From Candidatus Thalassarchaeaceae archaeon (lineage in GTDB: Archaea > Thermoplasmatota > Poseidoniia > Poseidoniales > Thalassarchaeaceae): a stretch of DNA of 5,702 nt. The DNA is taken from positions 1 to 5,702 of the forward strand of contig JAQXFA010000005.1 of the NCBI GenBank assembly GCA_029250565.1, in the 5' to 3' direction. This document shows, one piece after another, positions 1 through 5,702 of this stretch. The notes beneath the pieces were generated by a model. The model saw only the letters and a list, made by a program, of their open reading frames with translations, had not been told where the DNA came from and searched no databases. A program made the translations under genes and the position numbers. Positions within the stretch are counted from its first letter, which is position 1, and each line of letters starts with the position of its first letter.

Positions 1-3000
1 ATTTTGTGGTTGAAATTCATCAGCATTAATTTCACCATCCCCATCGCTATCATCTTGCCATTGACGCCACAACATCAAGGTTACATCTGTAGGTAATACT
101 GGCATATCATACAATTCAAAGGTCAGAGTTTGAGAAAGTGAAGGCTCGAGATGGTCATGGGCTTTCACACTTTGATAGATTACTATAGGCGATATTGAAT
201 CAATTTCAAAACTACGATTGAGAATAATTGTAGTCACATCATCGCCACCGACTAGTGGGTCGAATTCTATTGCATACTCAACATCACCAGTAGCCAGCGG
301 AGTCCTCGTGTTGAAAGTTGCAACTCCTTGATTCAATTGATTTGTTTGTGACTTCACAATTCCATTCTCAAGTAATCTAACTTCAATGTCGTCACTGCGT
401 GGTGCGAACATTGATTCTAATCCCTCAAAACCAAATTCAACTTCAACTGAGATATCTGAATCCGCCTTCAGATATGATGTCTCATCAGCAATTGGGATTC
501 CAAGATCATTCAAAACCCTCCAATCGGTGATTTCCATGTCATTCTCAATACCTTGAGAAGGACCAACCCCAAACATGTGAACCCATGGTAAACTGATCAA
601 ACCATCATTCATTATCCCGCGTAGAGTTAGGGTTACTAGATCTTCATCATCCCATGAAGCATTCAGAGAAAAACGGAGAGTTGGATGTAACTCACAGCAT
701 ATCCCTGGCCCACTTGCGCCAACTGGTGTTGAATAAGAACCGGTATCGAAATTTGATGGCAGTATTATTGCCGCTGCATCACCCTCTAGAGTATCGGCTG
801 GAAGCGGAGATGCCCCAAGCCAAACGGTGTAGGTGATTGAATTATTCACACCAACCAAATCATACCTCAATGCTGCTAATTCACCGCTATTTACTGTTAA
901 ATTGTGCTTTAATTCGAACATCTGCCAAGATGGCGATAGTGTCGCTGACAGGTTGGCTGCTGATTCAAGTGAAATTGCTGTGGCTAAACCTGTATTCAAT
1001 TCTCTCAAGGTGACCTCCATTGAGCCTAAGTATGCCCAACTCATTGACAATGGAAGGGTTACCCATCCGTCAGTAGCAGCCATACTTCCGGCAAGATTGT
1101 TTAGGCCGAGAATAAAATCCGATTCCGGCTCAAAGTGTAACATTGCTGAAGGGGAATGAGGAATAGCAATTCCACCAAATCTAACCCCGCCTGCTAAAGC
1201 ATCCAACATCATTTCTACAGCCACATATTCTACTCCACTTTGACTGTACACAGGTTGTGAAATCATCAATTCAGCCACCAAATTAGCACGGTCAGCATCC
1301 CCAACTCGTAAAGTGCGGGATTCATCCCCACTACCATACGTCCATGATGACATAACATTGCCACCAATCAGCAATTGGATTTGTAAATCTGAAACCCCTG
1401 TTGATAATTCGGGACTGATTTCAAACACGAAATCTCCGACGGAATCCTTGGGTATCCAAACCTCAACATTATGCTGGTTGGGGAATTTCAAATCTATTGA
1501 GCGATTCCCGTTTGCTAGAACATCTTGCCAACCCCACGTACCAATTGAGTGGTTGGTGAGCCCCCACTCCACATTACCATCGTTACCCAAATCAATGATA
1601 GGTGATTCTGGCAGACCAGAACCTTGTAATTCCACCTCAAATCTTTGCAAATCAAAATATTGTCCCTGTCCGATCCATCGGAATTGAATTGAATGCACCC
1701 TATCATCTAGATTCGTCAAACCGCTTGTTGGTATTGTTACCCAAGGGCCGCCATCAATAGTTGCTTCCAAGTGCCCTCCACCAGTTACTGTCAACGCAGT
1801 AGAAATCCTACTTATTGGTCTACGAGAAATGAATGTCGGTGAATAAGCCTCACCATCACCAACTACGCTATCACCATCCCAACTACATGCTATCAGACTC
1901 CAATCCGATGGGCTGTCATCAAAACTGTTGACAAATAGCCCTTGAATGTGAACGCTATTCACTTTAGTAACAGAACCAGTACCCATCGCTTCCAAAGTAA
2001 CCTTGAGACGTATTGCCGGATGCTTTTGCCAATCAATACCACCTAAATCCGCCCAGTTCCCTTGGCGTTGGTAAAAACCATCAAGCGGTGTGTTATTTGA
2101 TGCATCTAGAACTGACCAAGTCACAGCATTTGAAGGTGCATCGGTATCAATACTCATCACGCCATATGGACCAGGGAGTGAACGGAAATTTGCATTGGTA
2201 GCATTTGGGCCAAATGCAGGAGTTGTCCAGTTACCTTCCCCACCCGGTTTAGTTAGCCTTACATCGTCTATGAACCACCAATCGCAACATGTGCCTGAAC
2301 CGTGCGGAAGTCGAAACCTAAACTGGAAGTTTGAATGAAAGGCATCATTTGGTAGATTAAATTGAGAATTTACATTAGTGTACCCCGGATATCCTAATCC
2401 TGCGTTATAATAGGTAATTTGACCCCAACTTCCTGATGAACGCTTGTATTCCACATAGAGGTGCTCACTTGAATCAGGGTCTTCACCACATCCACTACGC
2501 CCCTCTGTCATCCATAGAGACATCATCCCCTGAGATAATGAAGAGAGATCTATGGTGTTAGATGTGACTGAAACTGTGCCATGCCTTAGTGTCAATGAGC
2601 GGCTACTGCTTCCATTTGTACCACAAGTCATAGTATTGATTAATCCATAATTGGTATTGGATGAGGTCCATCCAGAGGGTATATTGCCAGAACCATCAAA
2701 GGACCAATATTCATCAATTGCAGAAACTTGAAGTCCTGATGAATTATAGTCAACTCCCTGAGATGTAGCCCCTGATTGATTGAAATCATTGGGGGCAGTG
2801 AAGGATATCCCTTCACTACGAGGTAGGGCAATTGGTGAAAGCTCAAGACTGAGATTTCGAACCGCTTCCCCCTCTGGAACCTCAATCTTGAAAGAATTCG
2901 TCACTGCATTGGGGTGGCTATTGATGGTCACCACTTCTGTTGAGTTCAAAGATGCAAAACCATTGACATCTACTTTCTCAAGTTCTCTATCCGGTGTGGT

Positions 3001-3099
3001 GTTTCCGGAGAAATTAGGAGTGAATGCAACTAACGACATAGTGAACATTATGAATATCAAAAAGATTGCGCAACGCTTCACTGGATACCCCCCCCTCAT
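1..3099 (-). CDS. Large secreted multi-domain surface protein (3' end beyond window)
   Basis: One open frame of 1033 codons runs from ATG at 3099 to base 1 without a stop; the C-terminus lies outside. I do not recognise a named family, and a surface or adhesive role is inferred. Residues 8-26 look like a Sec signal peptide (KR, then a hydrophobic run). Residues 54-125 form a beta-type domain. Residues 130-285 resemble a MAM-like jelly roll: it opens with WSFDGSG, ends with DWWFIDDVRL, and has cysteines at 159, 204, 271 and 272. Residues 315-387 (from MSIDTDAP) form another beta module. Residues 500-520 carry IIDLGNDGNVEWG. A second CC pair lies at 801-802, and residues 1017-1028 form an EF-hand loop. 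The protein is rich in N, S, T, G and D, with many N-x-S/T sequons, as in exported archaeal glycoproteins. A GTG at 3081, codon 7, may be the true start: it has a G tract six bases upstream and leaves KRCAIFLIF as the N-terminus. No transmembrane anchor is seen in the visible part; one could lie past the edge. Confidence 0.85.
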   Translation of the reverse strand, partial: MRGGYPVKRCAIFLIFIMFTMSLVAFTPNFSGNTTPDRELEKVDVNGFASLNSTEVVTINSHPNAVTNSFKIEVPEGEAVRNLSLELSPIALPRSEGISFTAPNDFNQSGATSQGVDYNSSGLQVSAIDEYWSFDGSGNIPSGWTSSNTNYGLINTMTCGTNGSSSRSLTLRHGTVSVTSNTIDLSSLSQGMMSLWMTEGRSGCGEDPDSSEHLYVEYKRSSGSWGQITYYNAGLGYPGYTNVNSQFNLPNDAFHSNFQFRFRLPHGSGTCCDWWFIDDVRLTKPGGEGNWTTPAFGPNATNANFRSLPGPYGVMSIDTDAPSNAVTWSVLDASNNTPLDGFYQRQGNWADLGGIDWQKHPAIRLKVTLEAMGTGSVTKVNSVHIQGLFVNSFDDSPSDWSLIACSWDGDSVVGDGEAYSPTFISRRPISRISTALTVTGGGHLEATIDGGPWVTIPTSGLTNLDDRVHSIQFRWIGQGQYFDLQRFEVELQGSGLPESPIIDLGNDGNVEWGLTNHSIGTWGWQDVLANGNRSIDLKFPNQHNVEVWIPKDSVGDFVFEISPELSTGVSDLQIQLLIGGNVMSSWTYGSGDESRTLRVGDADRANLVAELMISQPVYSQSGVEYVAVEMMLDALAGGVRFGGIAIPHSPSAMLHFEPESDFILGLNNLAGSMAATDGWVTLPLSMSWAYLGSMEVTLRELNTGLATAISLESAANLSATLSPSWQMFELKHNLTVNSGELAALRYDLVGVNNSITYTVWLGASPLPADTLEGDAAAIILPSNFDTGSYSTPVGASGPGICCELHPTLRFSLNASWDDEDLVTLTLRGIMNDGLISLPWVHMFGVGPSQGIENDMEITDWRVLNDLGIPIADETSYLKADSDISVEVEFGFEGLESMFAPRSDDIEVRLLENGIVKSQTNQLNQGVATFNTRTPLATGDVEYAIEFDPLVGGDDVTTIILNRSFEIDSISPIVIYQSVKAHDHLEPSLSQTLTFELYDMPVLPTDVTLMLWRQWQDDSDGDGEINADEFQPQN
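14..54 (-). other. EF-hand-type calcium-binding loop in the surface protein
   Basis: Residues 1017-1028 of the surface protein read DSDGDGEINADE. This fits the canonical 12-residue EF-hand loop: D at positions 1, 3 and 5, G at 6, I at 8 and E at 12. Such loops occur in dockerins, thrombospondin type 3-like repeats and single extracellular EF-hands. Calcium binding is inferred from the pattern. The segment just upstream (LMLWRQWQDD) is not an obvious EF helix, so a stand-alone calcium loop between beta domains is as likely as a true EF-hand. Confidence 0.6.
3088..3095 (-). repeat. Eight-G homopolymer at codons 2-4; possible Shine-Dalgarno
   Basis: The coding (minus) strand has eight consecutive G directly after ATGA at the start of the surface-protein gene. 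It has two possible readings. If translation starts at ATG 3099, a one-base slip would frameshift the gene immediately, as in contingency loci. If translation starts at GTG 3081, the tract lies outside the coding region and ends six bases before the start codon. That is the spacing of a Shine-Dalgarno element able to pair with the CCUCC of 16S rRNA, with one G:U pair. The second reading matches the spacing at the two SD-led genes in this window. Confidence 0.55.
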
Positions 3100-3199
3100 C
3101 TGACGATGTATGGAACCTATAGTCAACTTTGCCCATAGGGCAATACCATAATTATCCTTTGAAAGTAGATGGATGGATTCATAATTAGAAACCTGTAGG
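3100..3199. promoter_or_regulatory. Divergent intergenic promoter region
   Basis: This 100-base gap separates the surface-protein gene (minus) from the aminotransferase gene (plus), so both promoters should lie here or just inside the genes. At 3148-3155 there is ATAATTAT, a perfect inverted repeat near the centre, about 50 bases from each ATG. An archaeal TATA box acts about 26 bases before the transcription start. From here it could serve either direction and leave a leader of roughly 20-25 bases on each side. A second AT box, ATAATTA, is at 3181-3187. It lies too close to ATG 3200 to drive a transcript containing that codon, but would suit a start further in. No operator can be assigned. 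Confidence 0.45.
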
Positions 3200-4531
3200 A
3201 TGGTTCGGCGGCGGGATTCTGTCGCAGTTGTGGTTGCTGTGGATTTAGGTCGCCTTGAGGATACCTTTCTGCCTGCAGAGAGCAAGAAAAAAACCGGTTC
3301 CGATACGATTTTTGCTTGGTATGGTAGATATCTGCAAGCCAAGGCACTTGGTGAACCGGCGATTAACGGAACCGTTGGTAGCCTGCTTGAAGATGATGGA
3401 GCACTCGCTGTCAACAGTGTTGTAATGGATTCACTACGCAAGCAGTCTGATATTGATTTTTCATCGTATGCACCGCTTTCTGGCTTGCCAAATTTCAAGA
3501 AATTAGCGGCTGAATTAGCAGTTGGCCCAAGGCTTGCTAGCCTCCAAGATATCGGACTACACAGCGATTCAGTTGCAACCCCTGGTGGAACTGGTGCACT
3601 CTATCTCTCTGCAAGAACGATGTTAGCTATCGGTGATACGATCTTATTCCGTTCTCGACGCTGGTCTCCATACGATACTTTAGCTGCAGAATGTGGATTA
3701 ACTATTGCTGAATGGCCAATTCTCAACGAAGATGATGGACATGAAAAAGTAAACTTGCCTGCCCTTGAATCAATGCTTGAGAATATAGCAACATCTCAAC
3801 AAAGGGTGCTTTCTTGGCTTAATGATCCAGCCCATAATCCAACTGGGATTTCACTAGATTCCGAGGGCAGGGATTTGGTTCTAGACGCATTCCTAAATTG
3901 TGCTAGAAATCACCCCGATATTGGAGTCACGCTGTTCCTTGACACAGCTTATGCCATCTATGCAGACGAACCATACGGATGGTCAGAAACAATACACAAA
4001 AAGTTCTCATGGGCTGAATGGCCCGAAAATTTGCTTATTTGTTGGGGTTTTTCTGCTTCTAAATCACACACGATTTATGGCCTTAGATGTGGAGCAATTG
4101 TGTTCCTACATCCTTCCGAGGACTATGTCAACAGGCTTAGCGAGGTTTGTGCTGTTACAGGAAGAGGGACTTGGTCTCTCGCTCCCCGCCTACCACAGTC
4201 TGCCCTCATCTCAATTCATACCAATGAATCAGAGGCTCACGCGTGGGGAGAAGAAAAAACAAGATTGAAACACTTGCTTTCGGAACGGAGAAGGATATTC
4301 AATGCTGCAATGGCAAAATCAGATTTACCTCTAATGCCATCTGACGACGGTTACTTTGCTTTCATTCCTTGTGATGACCCTGTTGCAATGGCCGAAAAGG
4401 CATCTGAATCTCAATTATATGTAGTCCCACTTAGTGGTGGAGTCAGAATTGGTATCTGCTCTATTGGAAGCAATCAAGTTGAACGGGCAGTAGAAATCCT
4501 CATTGATGCGTGGCACAGCCTTACCGAATGA
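3200..4531 (+). CDS. Class I PLP-dependent aminotransferase (aspartate/aromatic type)
   Basis: A 443-residue fold-type I aminotransferase, expected to be cytosolic and to move the amino group of an amino acid to a 2-oxo acid through PLP. Visible landmarks are INGTVGSLLEDDG (55-67), YAPLSGLP (90-97), the cofactor phosphate-binding loop TPGGTGAL (127-134), WSPY (155-158), PAHNPTG with N213, FLDTAYAIY with D248 and Y251, SASKS with the Schiff-base lysine K288, R296 in YGLRCG, and the carboxylate-binding arginine R416 in GGVRIG. All key catalytic residues are present, so it should be active. The motifs resemble a branch I associate with bacterial (for example Firmicutes) class I aminotransferases rather than the usual archaeal aspartate aminotransferases; this is from memory. 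The substrate cannot be fixed from sequence. The first 30 or so residues (MVRRRDSVAVVVAVDLG) do not look conserved. No spaced SD precedes ATG 3200, and GTG at 3230 or 3239 are alternative starts. It probably leads an operon with the zinc-ribbon gene. Confidence 0.9.
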   Translation: MVRRRDSVAVVVAVDLGRLEDTFLPAESKKKTGSDTIFAWYGRYLQAKALGEPAINGTVGSLLEDDGALAVNSVVMDSLRKQSDIDFSSYAPLSGLPNFKKLAAELAVGPRLASLQDIGLHSDSVATPGGTGALYLSARTMLAIGDTILFRSRRWSPYDTLAAECGLTIAEWPILNEDDGHEKVNLPALESMLENIATSQQRVLSWLNDPAHNPTGISLDSEGRDLVLDAFLNCARNHPDIGVTLFLDTAYAIYADEPYGWSETIHKKFSWAEWPENLLICWGFSASKSHTIYGLRCGAIVFLHPSEDYVNRLSEVCAVTGRGTWSLAPRLPQSALISIHTNESEAHAWGEEKTRLKHLLSERRRIFNAAMAKSDLPLMPSDDGYFAFIPCDDPVAMAEKASESQLYVVPLSGGVRIGICSIGSNQVERAVEILIDAWHSLTE

Positions 4532-4534
4532 GGG
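4530..4534 (+). promoter_or_regulatory. Shine-Dalgarno site overlapping the aminotransferase stop
   Basis: GAGGG starts within the TGA stop codon of the aminotransferase and ends six bases before GTG 4541. This supports GTG 4541 as the real start of the next gene, in preference to the later ATG at 4565. It also suggests that ribosomes finishing the upstream gene can reinitiate here. Confidence 0.65.
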
Positions 4535-4540
4535 ACTGAT

Positions 4541-4948
4541 GTGGCTAGCAACACTCGATCTAACATGTTCATCGCGGCTTGGCTATGCATGATACTTGCA
4601 TCCGGGGTGATATTCGCAAGCCCAGCATACATTGCAATTGGTGCACCCATCGGTTTAGTGGGAGCGGCTATGTTTGTGCTAGCATTCGCCCGCGTTGAAG
4701 AACCTAAACCAATGAACGAGAAAGATATTCGAGATTGGGCACCTGAATCTGGTGAATTACCGGATGGGGCAGAGGGGAGCATCATGTATCGCATTGATAC
4801 GACCTTAGACGAACCCGTACGCACTAGTGTTTTGTGTGGTAAATGTGGTGAATTAACTTGGGTTGATGGTAAAAGACCTCAAACTTTCATTTGCCTTGGA
4901 TGTGACACACTGTTGTGGGATAAGCCTGAAGATGATGAAGAAGAGTGA
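4541..4948 (+). CDS. Small two-TM membrane protein with C-terminal zinc ribbon
   Basis: A 135-residue protein of unknown function. Two hydrophobic segments at about 9-27 and 29-50 form a membrane hairpin joined by a short turn, so both ends should face the same side, most simply the cytoplasm. A linker rich in charged residues and proline follows (51-95). Next is a rubredoxin-like zinc ribbon, C99-GK-C102 and C118-LG-C121, with TWVDGK between the knuckles. The protein ends in an acidic tail, KPEDDEEE. Zinc binding is inferred from the four cysteines. The start is GTG with a good SD nine bases or less after the aminotransferase stop, so co-transcription is likely. That neighbourhood does not reveal a role. 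Possible functions include a membrane-tethered scaffold or a nucleic-acid- or protein-binding adaptor, but no family is recognised. Confidence 0.8.
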   Translation: MASNTRSNMFIAAWLCMILASGVIFASPAYIAIGAPIGLVGAAMFVLAFARVEEPKPMNEKDIRDWAPESGELPDGAEGSIMYRIDTTLDEPVRTSVLCGKCGELTWVDGKRPQTFICLGCDTLLWDKPEDDEEE

Positions 4949-5016
4949 ATAATTACCTTCTCATCTCCAATTGATTCAAGGCATTCCGGCTTTCCCAACG
5001 CATTGGAGGGAGCCGC
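4949..5016 (+). promoter_or_regulatory. Intergenic gap with AT box and strong SD before pheS
   Basis: These 68 bases hold ATAATTA (4949-4955) right after the stop codon of the zinc-ribbon gene, a pyrimidine-rich stretch (4956-4968), and a strong SD, GGAGGG (5005-5010), ending six bases before ATG 5017. The AT box is the same heptamer seen twice in the divergent promoter. It is placed so that transcription would start about 38 bases ahead of pheS. This could be an internal promoter for pheS. No T-run of the kind that terminates archaeal transcription is seen, so read-through from the upstream genes is also plausible. Confidence 0.5.
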
Positions 5017-5702
5017 ATGGAGTTGAGTAACAACGAGCGCCGTATGCTCAAAGCGATGCTTTCTGAGCCTGAACGTGTCTGGGATTTGGCACCGCTTCTC
5101 GAATCATGTGGCTGGGATGACCAAGCCCATGTTGCCGGTGCTGGGGGATCACTTGCTGAGTTGGGATTGGTTAATCAAACCGAAAGTCGGAACAAGATTT
5201 GGCGGCTTGCCACCGAAGGTCAAGCCGCTGCTGAAAACGGCCTTCTTGAACAAAGAATATGGGATTGGCTATCGCAACAAGAAGGCCAAGTTGGCATGAA
5301 AGAATTGCAAGCCTCTGATGTTGTTGAAAAACGGGAATCAGGAGCTGGAATCGGCCTACTCAAAGACCTTGGAATCCAATTAGAGCGCGGCCAATTTGTT
5401 GTCCCATCATCAACAGGTGCTATCACAGCAACCTTGGGAATGCGGGCCGCATTTATCTCTCGACTTTCTGAGTCTGATGGAAACGGCGTACAAGAAAACG
5501 ATCTAGATACCTCACAAATTGACTACTTCGCTGCCCGCAAAGGAATCATCACCTCCTCAGAAGAGGTGATTAGAACTTGGCAACTTTCTACTGAGGGAAG
5601 AACAGTCAATGATTCAGCACTTGAGGAGCGACTTTTGGTTGCTGACATTACTCCTGAACTTCTACAAGGTGAAGAATGGCGTTCAGCTGACTTCAAGCCA
5701 TA
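5017..5702 (+). CDS. pheS: Phenylalanine--tRNA ligase alpha subunit, N-terminal part
   Basis: The first 228 codons of a gene that continues past the right edge. The full archaeal protein is usually around 500 residues. The product charges tRNA-Phe with phenylalanine as an alpha2-beta2 enzyme in the cytosol. The visible part matches the archaeal/eukaryotic N-terminal region: LSNNERRMLKAML at the start, then winged-helix-like units (about 5-70, 75-132 and 165-190). It is followed by ITPELLQGEEWRSADFKP (211-228), the segment that leads into the catalytic core. The class II aminoacyl-tRNA synthetase motifs 1-3 lie beyond the window, so catalytic residues cannot be checked. The start is secured by GGAGGG six bases upstream. 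I identified it by resemblance to remembered archaeal sequences, mainly the closing segment. Confidence 0.85.
   Translation, partial: MELSNNERRMLKAMLSEPERVWDLAPLLESCGWDDQAHVAGAGGSLAELGLVNQTESRNKIWRLATEGQAAAENGLLEQRIWDWLSQQEGQVGMKELQASDVVEKRESGAGIGLLKDLGIQLERGQFVVPSSTGAITATLGMRAAFISRLSESDGNGVQENDLDTSQIDYFAARKGIITSSEEVIRTWQLSTEGRTVNDSALEERLLVADITPELLQGEEWRSADFKP

Noticed and set aside
654..2338. Several plus-strand open frames of 60-124 codons (for example 833-1159 and 1313-1687)
   Set aside because: They lie opposite the continuous minus-strand surface-protein frame, have no SD and encode no recognisable motif, so they are antisense shadows.
3123..3347. A 74-codon minus-strand frame covering the divergent promoter and the aminotransferase 5' end
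   Set aside because: It overlaps a well-supported gene antisense and has no recognisable protein features.
3900..4268. A 122-codon plus-strand frame inside the aminotransferase
   Set aside because: It is out of frame with a gene whose catalytic motifs all lie in the other frame.
4474..4824. A 116-codon minus-strand frame across the aminotransferase end and the zinc-ribbon gene
   Set aside because: It is antisense to two supported genes, has low complexity and no start signal.
4956..5004. Possible terminator or small RNA between the zinc-ribbon gene and pheS
   Set aside because: No convincing stem-loop or T-run is visible, only a short pyrimidine-rich stretch.
5075..5426. Overlapping frames on both strands within pheS
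   Set aside because: The pheS frame has a strong SD and an archaeal PheRS alpha sequence; the others have neither.
1..5702. Defence system, CRISPR, mobile element, tRNA or rRNA
   Set aside because: I saw no direct repeats with spacers, transposase or integrase motifs, terminal inverted repeats, or structured RNA signatures on either strand.

Overview
The window most likely comes from a planktonic marine archaeon of the Poseidoniales type (Marine Group II Euryarchaeota). Four things point that way. The pheS gene starts with the long N-terminal helical and winged-helix region of archaeal and eukaryotic PheRS alpha chains. The left end carries a giant secreted beta-rich protein of the kind these genomes encode. 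There is a small two-helix membrane protein with a cytoplasmic zinc ribbon and an acidic tail. The base composition is moderate and somewhat AT-rich. The taxonomic call is inference; no rRNA gene is present to confirm it.

Layout: positions 1-3099 are one uninterrupted minus-strand reading frame, 1033 codons long and still open at the left edge. It encodes a secreted, multi-module surface protein. Its modules in order are a signal peptide, an N-terminal beta domain, a MAM-like jelly roll, a beta domain of unknown function, an 'LGNDGNVEWG' module, further beta-rich segments, and a perfect EF-hand-type calcium loop close to the edge. Positions 3100-3199 form a compact divergent promoter region with a palindromic AT box in the middle. 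The plus strand then carries a class I PLP-dependent aminotransferase (3200-4531). Nine bases after its stop comes a two-TM zinc-ribbon protein (4541-4948). A 68-base gap with an AT box and a strong Shine-Dalgarno sequence leads into the 5' part of pheS (5017-5702, cut by the right edge).

How the genes relate: the aminotransferase and the zinc-ribbon protein look co-transcribed. pheS may be read from the same transcript or from its own promoter in the 68-base gap. The surface protein is divergently transcribed and has no obvious functional link to the others. I did not find a defence system, mobile element, CRISPR array or RNA gene. The most notable signals are an eight-G tract within the first codons of the surface-protein gene, a constant six-base SD spacing that argues for a GTG start there, and the module architecture of that protein, including paired vicinal cysteines.
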